In this document: positions 1 to 5,989 of the stretch, one piece after another
Layout of the letters: each line of letters begins with the position of its first letter
How positions within the stretch are numbered: the first letter of the stretch is position 1
Assembly (NCBI GenBank): GCA_030950865.1
Contig: JAUZQR010000248.1
Span: 1 to 6,905, forward strand
Source of the DNA: Mariprofundaceae bacterium
GTDB taxonomy: Bacteria; Pseudomonadota; Zetaproteobacteria; Mariprofundales; Mariprofundaceae
Direction: 5' to 3'
Length of the DNA stretch: 6,905 nucleotides
Notes under the pieces: generated by a model
What the model was told of the DNA's origin: nothing
The model's input: the letters and a program-made list of their open reading frames with translations, nothing else
Databases searched by the model: none
Program-made: the position numbers and the translations under genes

Positions 1-1089
1 CGTGTGGAAGTGCATAAATTAAACATTATGGTAGCTCTTTCTGAAGCGTTAACATGTCGCCGCCGTGTATTGTTGGGTTATTTTGGCGAACATTTGGAAG
101 AAGATTGTGGTAATTGTGATATTTGTCTGGATCCACCAGAGACTTATGATGGTACGGAGCTGGCACAGTTAGCCATTCGTTGTGTGAAAGAAGCCAAGGG
201 TGATTTTGGTGTGGGTTACATTATTGATGTGCTGCGCGGCTCGAAAAATGCACGCATTGTTAGCAATAAGCATGAGAAATTAAAAACACATGGTAATGGT
301 GCGGACATCAATGGTGATGAATGGACTTCTATTCTGAGACAATTGGTGCATCAGGGGTATTTTCAGCAAGATGTTTCTCGTCGTGCAGCCTTGGTAGTCA
401 CGAAAAAAGGCGAGCTGCTGTTGAAAGGTGGTGATGCAACATTGGCACGTTATCAACCAGGGCTTAAACGCAAACTGCGTCGTTTTTCTCAAGGTAGAGA
501 TGCTGCTCTGTTTAAGAAGCTTGTAGCAATGCGTGTGGCGTTAGCAGAGGCTGAAGATGTTGCCAACCATGTTATTTTGAGTGATGTGGCTCTAACTGAA
601 ATGAGCCAGTTTGTGGGTGAGATAAAAGTTGATGATTTGCGTAAAGTGAGTGGTATGGGTCAGCATAAATTGGATGCTTATGGCGAAAGTATTGTTGCTG
701 TCTTGAAGGCGCATGCTTCAGCAAGGGCCAGTGGAAAAATGAGTGATACCAATGGGTTTCCTAAGCTTCTTGCCAAAGGTCCTGCGCCAACGGATGGTCA
801 AAGTCATACTTGGAATTTATACAAAAAAGGCGTAAGCATTGAAGATATTGCCCAGCAACAGGGCGTTTCGGAAAAAACAGTCATCAATCATTTCATTGCC
901 TTGGTGCGTGCCGCGCAGCAGGTTGATGTATCGAAGATTGTGCCTGATTTTGACCAAGTGATGGCAGAGCTGGATGATGCCGACCCTTATGCTTCATTGT
1001 CTGAAATTAAAAGTGAGTTGACAGTGGATTTAAGTAATGAGCAATTTCGTTTGGTGTTGGCATGGCGTGAGGGTATCGGCGTAAGCTAA
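1..1089 (+). CDS. recQ: ATP-dependent DNA helicase RecQ, C-terminal part (5' end outside window)
   Basis: RecQ unwinds DNA 3'->5' in recombinational repair and stalled-fork processing. The reading frame is open at the left edge, so both helicase lobes lie upstream of the window; 362 codons are visible. Numbering from the first full codon, residues 1-45 are the zinc-binding subdomain, with cysteines at 19, 36, 39 and 42 in the CGNCDIC arrangement and a TCRR motif before it. The RQC winged helix follows at about 50-145 (FGVGYIIDVLRG, LVHQGYF), then an HRDC domain at about 165-238 (LRKVSGMGQHKLDAYG). After a short linker, about 265-355 forms a second helix-turn-helix unit (TWNLYKKGVSIEDIAQQQGV), as in the HTH_40 tail of many RecQ proteins but absent from the E. 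coli enzyme. The gene ends in TAA and runs into a strong hairpin terminator. The identification is secure; promoter and start are not visible. Confidence 0.97.
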   Translation, partial: RVEVHKLNIMVALSEALTCRRRVLLGYFGEHLEEDCGNCDICLDPPETYDGTELAQLAIRCVKEAKGDFGVGYIIDVLRGSKNARIVSNKHEKLKTHGNGADINGDEWTSILRQLVHQGYFQQDVSRRAALVVTKKGELLLKGGDATLARYQPGLKRKLRRFSQGRDAALFKKLVAMRVALAEAEDVANHVILSDVALTEMSQFVGEIKVDDLRKVSGMGQHKLDAYGESIVAVLKAHASARASGKMSDTNGFPKLLAKGPAPTDGQSHTWNLYKKGVSIEDIAQQQGVSEKTVINHFIALVRAAQQVDVSKIVPDFDQVMAELDDADPYASLSEIKSELTVDLSNEQFRLVLAWREGIGVS

Positions 1090-1119
1090 ATAGTTACAAT
1101 AAAACTGGAATAGAGAAAA

Positions 1120-1153
1120 GCCAAGGTTACAATCAAGTAACCTTGGCTTTTTT
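1120..1153. terminator. Bidirectional intrinsic terminator between recQ and the NERD-like gene
   Basis: This is a perfect 11-bp inverted repeat (GCCAAGGTTAC at 1120-1130, GTAACCTTGGC at 1137-1147) with a 6-nt loop. Six T residues follow on the plus strand (1148-1153). Four A residues precede the left arm (1116-1119), so a minus-strand transcript also ends in a short U tract. It lies 30 bp after the recQ stop and 10 bp beyond the stop of the converging minus-strand gene, as expected for a shared terminator. Confidence 0.93.
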
Positions 1154-1163
1154 ATGTGGCCAA

Positions 1164-1859
1164 CTAAAGCGCGTAATAAAGTGTTAAACCAATGGCAACA
1201 AGCATGCTTGCCGCACTACTGAATAATAATGTTTGGGCAGTTTTGAGTCGCGATGGGTTGCCATGTTGAATGCTTGGTGGTGTTTGCTCGGTCAAAGAGA
1301 TATTTTGGATAAGCTGAGACAATGCCTGAATATATCGTTTAGTTTTTTGTGTTTCATTGATTGGAAGGCGTAAAGCTAGCTGTTTTAGGGTGATGATATT
1401 CTTATGTTCAGGGGTGTTCATCGTGGCATGGGTAAACAATGTGACCGCCTCAATATTGATGCGTTCTCCGATAATGCCTTTTAGAGCGTCACAAATATGT
1501 GCGTGTTGGCGAAGTGGGCTTTCAAAGCGGAAGGTTTCTTTCTTGTTTTGCTGACACCACATGGCATCGCGCAAGGAACCACAGATAGAGCCCGAATATG
1601 CGGCACTGTTAAGACAAGTGATGTCAGCGCCTAAAATCAAATATTCGATATAAACAGACTTTCCTTTTCTGTCTTGAAAGTGAATATCCTCTAGGATATG
1701 GAAACCCTGTTTGTGTAATAAATGCATATGGTGACGAATACGCATACGTCCCCATGCTGCAACAAGCCATGGTTTAGCAAGCAGTAATGAGGTGATTAAC
1801 AGTGCGATGGATATGGCGGCTAAATCGGGTGATAGATTGTGTGTAAATAAAGACAGCAT
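1164..1859 (-). CDS. Membrane-anchored protein with a degenerate NERD-like domain
   Basis: This 231-residue protein is of unknown function. A hydrophobic segment at about 13-37 and another at about 208-230 predict two membrane anchors flanking a soluble part at about 40-205. The soluble part follows the NERD (nuclease-related domain) pattern: GFHILEDIHF at 52-61, VYIEYLILG at 69-77, AYSGSICG at 87-94, W101, then ESPLRQHAHICDAL at 113-126 in place of the usual NPL-Q---H---L motif, and a late strand AVTLFTHA. The residues that form the PD-(D/E)xK nuclease site in active relatives appear lost: E72 stands where D is usual, N84 for E, and A86 for K, by eye alignment. AGGAG ends 6 nt before the ATG, so the start is good. 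It lies downstream of accC but probably has its own promoter. It could be a non-catalytic NERD relative or an unrelated membrane protein; the family call is an inference. Confidence 0.75.
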   Translation of the reverse strand: MLSLFTHNLSPDLAAISIALLITSLLLAKPWLVAAWGRMRIRHHMHLLHKQGFHILEDIHFQDRKGKSVYIEYLILGADITCLNSAAYSGSICGSLRDAMWCQQNKKETFRFESPLRQHAHICDALKGIIGERINIEAVTLFTHATMNTPEHKNIITLKQLALRLPINETQKTKRYIQALSQLIQNISLTEQTPPSIQHGNPSRLKTAQTLLFSSAASMLVAIGLTLYYAL

Positions 1860-1905
1860 ATGAGTCTCCTAGAGATGAATGCTGTAGTGATAGCAAGCTA
1901 CTGTC

Positions 1906-1921
1906 CGTGATGGTTGTCACA
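1906..1921 (-). promoter_or_regulatory. CRP-like palindrome over the start site of the NERD-like gene
   Basis: On the minus strand this reads TGTGA-CAACCA-TCACG, one base away from the TGTGA-N6-TCACA core of the CRP/Vfr family. It overlaps the last base of the predicted -10 box and covers the expected transcription start. That placement suits a repressing role better than activation. The match is visible in the sequence; binding is inference. Confidence 0.35.
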
Positions 1922-1949
1922 TTATAAGCTTAATACTTCTTGATTTTAA
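1921..1949 (-). promoter_or_regulatory. Predicted sigma70 promoter for the NERD-like gene
   Basis: A perfect -10 hexamer TATAAT (plus-strand positions 1921-1926, read on the minus strand) lies 17 bp after TTAAAA (1944-1949), which matches four of six consensus -35 bases. Transcription would start near 1914, giving a leader of about 55 nt before the ATG at 1859. It sits downstream of the hairpin that follows accC, consistent with an independent unit. Confidence 0.55.
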
Positions 1950-1961
1950 TGTGTAGACATT

Positions 1962-1989
1962 GCCTCTCCCTATAAAAATAAGGAGAGGC
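1962..1989 (-). terminator. GC-rich hairpin after accC, probable operon end
   Basis: An 8-bp perfect inverted repeat (GCCTCTCC at 1962-1969, GGAGAGGC at 1982-1989) with a 12-nt AT-rich loop begins 13 bp after the accC stop. On the minus strand no run of U follows the stem (AATGTCTAC), so it is not a classic intrinsic terminator. It could instead be a weak or Rho-assisted terminator or a 3'-end stabilising stem. Confidence 0.45.
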
Positions 1990-2002
1990 TTTATCGATTG
2001 TT

Positions 2003-3352
2003 TTAGAGGCTGAGTTGTTTTAGCCAGCGTTCCAAGAAGTGAATATTAAAATCCGCTTTTTGAAAGCCTGGGTTAGCAAGCAAGCGGCGATGTAATTCAC
2101 AGTTTGTTGTGACACCAATGATAGCAAGCTCATCAATCGCACGTTGCATGCGGCGAATGCATTTGTTGCGATCGCGTGCGTGGGTGATAATTTTTGCAAT
2201 CATGGAATCGTAATGCGGCGGAACTTTATAGCCAGTATAAACAGCGGAATCCACACGCACACTTCTGCCGCCAGGCGCATGGTATAGCTCGATAGTTCCC
2301 GGAGAAGGTGTGAATTTGAAAGGGTGTTCGGCATTGATGCGACATTCAATCGCATGACCTTTCATTTTGATTTGCTCTTGTGTGTAGGCAAGTTTTTCGC
2401 CAGCAGCAACACGAATTTGCCATTCAATTAAATCAACACCTGTAATAAATTCTGTGACAGGATGCTCAACCTGAATACGGGTATTCATTTCCATAAAATA
2501 GAATGATTGATCTGGATTAAGTAAGAACTCAATCGTACCCGCGCCTTCATAATTCACTGCTGATGCAGCAGCAACGCCTGCCGCACAAATTTCCTGACGG
2601 GTTTCTTCACTAATGGATGGGCTTGGTGCCTCTTCGAGTACTTTTTGGTTGTTACGTTGAATTGAGCACTCGCGTTCGAACAAATGCACCAAATTTCCAT
2701 GTTTATCACCCATGACCTGTACTTCGATATGACGAGGCTCTTCAAGAAACTTTTCAATGAAAACAGTCTCATCACCAAACATGGTTTTAGCTTCTGTTTG
2801 GCAAACATTAAATGCAGTTGCTAGTGAAGCTTCGGAGCGAACAATTTTCATGCCGCGCCCACCACCACCTGATGCAGCCTTAATAATTAAAGGAAAGCCA
2901 GTGGATTTAGCAACTTCTTTGGCTTCTTCAACACTATGAACAGCACCATCTGAGCCTGGAACCAATGGTACATTGGCTTGTTCCATACGTTTTTTAGCTT
3001 TAACTTTATCACCCATAACACGCATGGATTCAGGCGAGGGGCCAATCCAAGTGAGCCCAGATGCAATAACAATTTCGGCGAATTCTGAATTTTCTGCCAA
3101 AAAACCATAACCAGGATGAATAGCCTGAGCATCGGTGACTTCGGCAGCTGCCATAATAGCAGGAATACTTAAATATGAATGTGTGCTAACAGCAGGGCCA
3201 ATGCAAATGGCCTCATCGGCGAGTCGTGTATGCATGGCATCACGGTCTGCTTCTGAATAAACTGCGACAGTCGCAATACCTAATTCTTTACAAGCGCGAA
3301 TAACACGAACGGCAATTTCACCACGGTTGGCAACGAGAACTTTATGAAACAT
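2003..3352 (-). CDS. accC: Acetyl-CoA carboxylase, biotin carboxylase subunit
   Basis: AccC uses ATP and bicarbonate to carboxylate the biotin carried by AccB, the first half-reaction of malonyl-CoA synthesis for fatty acids, in the cytoplasm. The protein has 449 residues, the same length as the E. coli enzyme. An N-terminal domain starts with VLVANRGEIA. The ATP-grasp domain carries K116 (MGDK), K158 (LIIKAA) and the glycine-rich loop SGGGGRG at 161-167. Metal and substrate residues E275, E288, N290, R292, Q294, V295 and E296 lie in the MEMNTRIQVEHPVTE signature, and R338 is in ECRIN. All key residues are present, so the enzyme should be active. The ATG start has AAGGA 8 nt upstream, and this ribosome site abuts the accB stop, with 11 bp between the genes. 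No prmA follows, unlike the common gammaproteobacterial order. Confidence 0.98.
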   Translation of the reverse strand: MFHKVLVANRGEIAVRVIRACKELGIATVAVYSEADRDAMHTRLADEAICIGPAVSTHSYLSIPAIMAAAEVTDAQAIHPGYGFLAENSEFAEIVIASGLTWIGPSPESMRVMGDKVKAKKRMEQANVPLVPGSDGAVHSVEEAKEVAKSTGFPLIIKAASGGGGRGMKIVRSEASLATAFNVCQTEAKTMFGDETVFIEKFLEEPRHIEVQVMGDKHGNLVHLFERECSIQRNNQKVLEEAPSPSISEETRQEICAAGVAAASAVNYEGAGTIEFLLNPDQSFYFMEMNTRIQVEHPVTEFITGVDLIEWQIRVAAGEKLAYTQEQIKMKGHAIECRINAEHPFKFTPSPGTIELYHAPGGRSVRVDSAVYTGYKVPPHYDSMIAKIITHARDRNKCIRRMQRAIDELAIIGVTTNCELHRRLLANPGFQKADFNIHFLERWLKQLSL

Positions 3353-3363
3353 AATAATATTCC

Positions 3364-3819
3364 TTATGCTGGTGTGATAACAAAAATAGGTTGACCATAT
3401 TCAAGCGGTGTCGCGTTATCGACCAAAATTTCTGTCACCGTACCAGCGTATTCCGCTTCAATTTCGTTCATGAGTTTCATGGCTTCAATAATACAAAGTG
3501 TTTGACCTTTTTTGACTTTATCTCCCTCATTAACGAATGCATCTGAATCAGGACCAGGTGAGCGATAGAATGTTCCAACCATGGGCGAGTTCACAACATG
3601 TTCGGAGCCAGTATCATCAGAGGCTGAAGGTGTTGTGAGCTCTTGAGCTGGCGCAACTGCTGGAGCAGCCATTGTTTGTGGTGCTGTGAAAGCAACAGGC
3701 GCTGCAACGCTGCCCTGACGGGAAATGCGAATAGATGATTCGCCTTCTGTGACTTCGATTTCAGTAACATCTGAGCTTTGTACAAGTTTAATTAATTTGC
3801 GAATTTCAGTAATATTCAA
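3364..3819 (-). CDS. accB: Acetyl-CoA carboxylase, biotin carboxyl carrier protein (TTG start)
   Basis: AccB carries the biotin that shuttles carboxylate between AccC and the carboxyltransferase AccA-AccD. It has 151 residues, typical of the family. Residues 1-35 are the N-terminal segment found in bacterial BCCPs, about 37-70 form an Ala/Pro/Thr-rich flexible linker, and 77-151 form the biotinyl domain. The biotin attachment site is [11 protein letters not shown] with the lysine at 115. The [18 protein letters not shown] stretch includes the 'thumb' loop region. The start is TTG at 3819-3817, supported by a strong AAGGAG with a 6-nt spacer at 3826-3831; no ATG lies at a suitable distance. 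The ribosome site overlaps the aroQ stop, so translation is probably coupled. It forms a pair with accC, as in most proteobacteria. Confidence 0.97.
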   Translation of the reverse strand: MNITEIRKLIKLVQSSDVTEIEVTEGESSIRISRQGSVAAPVAFTAPQTMAAPAVAPAQELTTPSASDDTGSEHVVNSPMVGTFYRSPGPDSDAFVNEGDKVKKGQTLCIIEAMKLMNEIEAEYAGTVTEILVDNATPLEYGQPIFVITPA

Positions 3820-3825
3820 GGTAAA

Positions 3826-3831
3826 CTCCTT
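3826..3831 (-). promoter_or_regulatory. Shine-Dalgarno AAGGAG of accB, overlapping the aroQ stop
   Basis: AAGGAG lies 6 nt before the TTG codon of accB and shares two bases with the aroQ TAA stop (3830-3832). It fixes the unusual accB start and implies that ribosomes ending aroQ can re-initiate on accB. Confidence 0.8.
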
Positions 3832-4279
3832 ATTTATTTTGTAGTTTTGTAATCAGCCCGTGTAATGCGAGCATGTAAGAGGTATTGCCAAAGCCTGTGA
3901 TGATACCACTTGCGACATCGGATAAAAAAGATTCATGGCGAAAGCTTTCGCGTTGGTGAACATTGGATAAGTGGACCTCAATAAATGGTATCTGAATGGC
4001 TAAAAGTGCATCGCGCAAAGCAACGCTGGTGTGGGTGTAAGCGGCAGGGTTGATAATAATACCATCCAATTTATCACGTTCAGCTTGATGCAGACGGTCA
4101 ACCAACTCACCTTCATGGTTACTTTGATAGGTGGATATTTTTGCGTTGAGAGAATCGCCCAATGCCAGCAATTCGGCATTAATATCCGAGAGTGTTTGTG
4201 AGCCATAGGTTTCTGGCTCGCGCGTACCCAAAAGGTTGAGGTTTGGACCATGCATAACGAGGATTTTTAGAGGCTTCAT
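3830..4279 (-). CDS. aroQ: 3-dehydroquinate dehydratase, type II
   Basis: AroQ removes water from 3-dehydroquinate to give 3-dehydroshikimate, step three of the shikimate pathway; type II enzymes form cytoplasmic dodecamers. The protein has 149 residues from the chosen start, the normal size. It shows [17 protein letters not shown] with R20 and the catalytic Y25 on the mobile lid, [10 protein letters not shown] at 52-61, N77 and H83 in NPAAYTH, E101 and the catalytic H103 in EVHLSN, and R110 and R114 after it. All expected active-site residues are there. The start at 4279 is preferred over the in-frame ATG at 4294 because GGGGAG (4287-4292) stands 7 nt upstream of it. It also makes an ATGA overlap with the stop of the upstream TPR gene. 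The longer form would add only five residues. The aroQ-accB-accC linkage is common in proteobacteria. Confidence 0.97.
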   Translation of the reverse strand: MKPLKILVMHGPNLNLLGTREPETYGSQTLSDINAELLALGDSLNAKISTYQSNHEGELVDRLHQAERDKLDGIIINPAAYTHTSVALRDALLAIQIPFIEVHLSNVHQRESFRHESFLSDVASGIITGFGNTSYMLALHGLITKLQNK

Positions 4280-4752
4280 GTTTGTTCTCCCCATGTTACG
4301 GATAACTGTAATAGCACTTCATCATTCGGTTTAGCACATAATAATGTCGCCAACATAGCGCGAGCAAGCTCTGACTCACCTTGTTGCCATAATATACGGG
4401 CTAAAGGCAGTGATGATACTTCTCTAGGCTGCTGTTTATTGCTTTTACTAAGAAGTGACTTTGCCTTTTGGAAGTGCTCAGTAGCTTTTTCTTGCTGGTC
4501 TTGTGCTTGTAAAATATGCCCAAGCCATGCCCATGCTTTGGGTTCTGTGGGGGCAAACTCAAGTATTTCCAATAAAATACTTTCAGCTTCTTGCAAAGAG
4601 TGTGTTTGAAAGGCTTTTTTTGCAGCCGTAAAGCCTTGTGCAACACCCGACCAGCTTTCTGGTTTGGGCGTTGTTTTAGCGCTTGGGTTGGGGGAAGCGG
4701 TGCTTGCTGCTAGCATGCGTGACAATCTACGGGGCTTCGATAAGTGGGTCAA
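4276..4752 (-). CDS. Small tetratricopeptide-repeat protein, first gene of the aroQ-acc operon
   Basis: This protein of up to 158 residues has no signal peptide or membrane segment and is probably cytoplasmic. Residues 1-38 are basic and Ser/Pro/Lys-rich, likely disordered. TPR-like helix pairs follow at about 39-69 ([23 protein letters not shown]) and 73-103 ([25 protein letters not shown]), with a degenerate third at about 115-143 ([22 protein letters not shown]). TPRs are protein-interaction modules, so no enzymatic role is suggested and the partner is unknown. Its stop overlaps the aroQ start (ATGA), which ties it to that operon. The start is uncertain: TTG at 4752 is the longest possibility, and the first in-frame ATG is at 4716 (146 residues). 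Neither has a recognisable Shine-Dalgarno sequence. Confidence 0.82.
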   Translation of the reverse strand: MTHLSKPRRLSRMLAASTASPNPSAKTTPKPESWSGVAQGFTAAKKAFQTHSLQEAESILLEILEFAPTEPKAWAWLGHILQAQDQQEKATEHFQKAKSLLSKSNKQQPREVSSLPLARILWQQGESELARAMLATLLCAKPNDEVLLQLSVTWGEQT

Positions 4753-4833
4753 ATGGTTAGATAGCTATTTTTATCTATTTTTGTCGAAATAACACGTTAA
4801 TTTGCGAATAAAATATAAAAAAGGCATGGTTTT
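4753..4833. promoter_or_regulatory. Divergent control region between the TPR-aroQ-accBC operon and thiSG
   Basis: This 81-bp, very AT-rich gap must hold promoters for both directions if each operon starts here. It contains an inverted repeat TAGATA/TATCTA (4758-4763 and 4772-4777, 8-nt loop), with five T residues after it on the plus strand. There is also a 10-bp near-repeat CTATTTTTAT/CTATTTTTGT. For the minus strand, TTAACG with TAGATA 17 bp later is a weak candidate. For the plus strand, TAAAAT and TATAAA are possible -10 boxes without a good -35. The gap is too short for, and shows no sign of, a TPP riboswitch. Confidence 0.4.
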
Positions 4834-5031
4834 ATGCAGATTCAGTTAAATGGTGAAAATACGCAGGTAGCAGCAACAAACTTGATTGAGCTTGTAGCGG
4901 AATTGGGTTTGGAGCAGCGCATGATTGCGATTGAGCGCAATATGGAAGTGGTTCCTAAAAGTGAATATACGGGCACACAACTTGAAGAAAGTGACCGTAT
5001 TGAACTGGTACATATGATTGGCGGAGGGTGA
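4834..5031 (+). CDS. thiS: Thiamine biosynthesis sulfur-carrier protein ThiS
   Basis: ThiS is a ubiquitin-fold sulfur carrier. ThiF adenylates its C terminus, which then becomes a thiocarboxylate and donates sulfur for the thiazole ring made by ThiG. The protein has 65 residues, the usual length. It opens with MQIQLNGE, has the conserved AIERN and VPKS segments in the middle, and ends in HMIGGG, with the obligatory terminal Gly-Gly. A ribosome site of moderate quality (AAAAAGG, ending 9 nt before the ATG) supports the start; a nearer ATG at 4826 is out of frame. Only 6 bp separate it from thiG, so the two are co-transcribed. No thiF, thiO, thiE or thiC is present in the window, so the activating enzymes must be encoded elsewhere. 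Confidence 0.96.
   Translation: MQIQLNGENTQVAATNLIELVAELGLEQRMIAIERNMEVVPKSEYTGTQLEESDRIELVHMIGGG
5023..5028 (+). promoter_or_regulatory. thiG Shine-Dalgarno inside the ThiS Gly-Gly codons
   Basis: GGAGGG lies 9 nt before the GTG start of thiG and is formed by the last two glycine codons of thiS (GGA GGG, followed by TGA). It supports the GTG start and suggests translational coupling. Confidence 0.8.
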
Positions 5032-5037
5032 CATACA

Positions 5038-5814
5038 GTGAGTGATATTTTTAAGGTTGGAACGCATGAGTTTACATCACGTTTGATTGTTGGCTCTGGA
5101 AAATACAAAGATTTTGAAACAACCAAGCTTGCAACAGAAGCATCAGAAGCGGAAATGATTACCGTCGCGGTGCGCCGTGTAAATATCACCGATATGGGCA
5201 AAGAAAACCTTTTGGATTATATCGACCCGAAAAAATATACTATTTTGCCTAATACAGCAGGTTGTTTTAATGCCGAAGATGCAGTGCGAACGTTAAGGTT
5301 GGCGCGTGAAGCAGGTGGCTGGAATTTGGTAAAACTGGAAGTGCTTGGCGATACAGAAACATTGTACCCCAATGTTGTAGAAACCATCAAAGCGGCGAAA
5401 ATGCTGGTAGCAGAAGATTTTGAGGTGATGGTGTATACCAATGATGATCCAATTGTGGCAACGCGTTTGGAAGAAATTGGTTGTGTAGCTGTGATGCCGT
5501 TGGGTAATCCCATTGGCTCAGGTCGCGGCTTGGCGAATCCATTTAATATTCGCGTGATTAAGCAGCGTGCCAACGTTCCGATTGTCGTCGATGCGGGTAT
5601 TGGCACTGCATCTGATGCTGCCAAAGCCTTGGAATTGGGCGCAGATGCGGCATTGATTAACACTGCCATTGCAGAAGCGAAAGATGAGTGCATGATGGCG
5701 CGTGCCATGAGGGATGCAGTGCGGGCAGGAAGGTTGGCACATTTGGCAGGGCGCATGCCGAAAAGAGCTTTTGCTTCGGCATCATCGCCGACAGAGGGTT
5801 ATATCTGGGATTAA
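5038..5814 (+). CDS. thiG: Thiazole synthase ThiG (GTG start)
   Basis: ThiG condenses deoxyxylulose 5-phosphate, dehydroglycine and the ThiS thiocarboxylate into the thiazole phosphate of thiamine; it is a cytoplasmic TIM barrel. The protein has 258 residues, normal for the family. The Schiff-base lysine is K99 in [10 protein letters not shown]. Other conserved blocks are RLIVGSGKY near the N terminus, VAVRRVNI at 43-50, PNTAGC at 71-76, the phosphate-binding [11 protein letters not shown] at 154-164, [12 protein letters not shown] at 184-195, and the C-terminal [11 protein letters not shown]. The start is GTG, set by GGAGGG nine bases upstream. It pairs with thiS. A 120-bp palindromic element begins 3 bp after the stop and may end the transcript. 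No damage or unusual feature is seen in the coding sequence. Confidence 0.98.
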   Translation: MSDIFKVGTHEFTSRLIVGSGKYKDFETTKLATEASEAEMITVAVRRVNITDMGKENLLDYIDPKKYTILPNTAGCFNAEDAVRTLRLAREAGGWNLVKLEVLGDTETLYPNVVETIKAAKMLVAEDFEVMVYTNDDPIVATRLEEIGCVAVMPLGNPIGSGRGLANPFNIRVIKQRANVPIVVDAGIGTASDAAKALELGADAALINTAIAEAKDECMMARAMRDAVRAGRLAHLAGRMPKRAFASASSPTEGYIWD

Positions 5815-5816
5815 GA

Positions 5817-5936
5817 TAGCTACTCAGCTCACCCCTGATTCTCCTAATGCCTGCGTTGAAAAATGCTCACTTATAGTAGTAAGCTCTGCTTTTTCGTCTT
5901 GCCCTTAGAAAGAATCAGCGGCAATCTGAACAGCTA
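5817..5936. repeat. 120-bp imperfect palindrome, probable dispersed miniature repeat
   Basis: The two halves of this stretch are near inverted copies about a centre at 5876/5877. The outer ends match as TAGCT at 5817-5821 and AGCTA at 5932-5936, followed inward by TCAG/CTGA. An exact CTGATTCT (5835-5842) pairs with AGAATCAG (5910-5917), GAAAAA (5858-5863) with TTTTTC (5890-5895), and CTTA (5870-5873) with TAAG (5880-5883), leaving a 6-nt apex TAGTAG. It has no coding frame of note. Size and symmetry fit a MITE- or REP-like element or a single-copy transcription barrier. No second copy lies in this window and no clear target-site duplication is visible. Confidence 0.7.
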
Positions 5937-5951
5937 CAAGTTATATTGCGT

Positions 5952-5970
5952 CGGTACTGAATAGTTACCG
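5952..5970. promoter_or_regulatory. Short inverted repeat upstream of hemE
   Basis: CGGTA (5952-5956) and TACCG (5966-5970) form a 5-bp inverted repeat with a 9-nt spacer, 19 bp before the hemE ATG. A TATATT at 5942-5947 could be a -10 box but has no convincing -35 partner. An operator or leader stem is possible; the support is weak. Confidence 0.25.
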
Positions 5971-5989
5971 TGGTTAAAGGATTTAATAC

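Noticed and set aside
1357..1554. Plus-strand open frame of 65 codons opposite the NERD-like gene
   Set aside because: It is antisense to a gene with a good ribosome site and promoter; it shows no motif or start signal of its own.
4758..4782. TAGATA/TATCTA hairpin plus T run as a plus-strand terminator
   Set aside because: The stem is six AT-rich pairs, too weak for a terminator, and no plus-strand transcript is expected to enter from the left.
4753..4833. Possible TPP riboswitch before thiS
   Set aside because: The gap is only 81 bp, AT-rich, and lacks the CTGAGA-type THI-box core and its paired stems.
4842..5201. Minus-strand open frame (about 119 codons) across thiS and the thiG start
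   Set aside because: It is antisense to two well-supported genes, crosses their junction, and has no recognisable motif.
5217..5756. Long antisense open frame (about 179 codons) on the minus strand across thiG
   Set aside because: It lies wholly inside the unambiguous thiG coding sequence, has no ribosome site, and its Ala/Ser-rich composition is what antisense reading of thiG codons gives.
5714..5908. Plus-strand open frame running from the thiG end into the palindromic element
   Set aside because: It is out of frame with thiG for most of its length, has no ribosome site, and its distal part is the repeat sequence.
5942..5947. TATATT as a hemE -10 box
   Set aside because: The position 17 bp upstream reads CGGCAA, with little -35 resemblance, so a promoter cannot be called with confidence.
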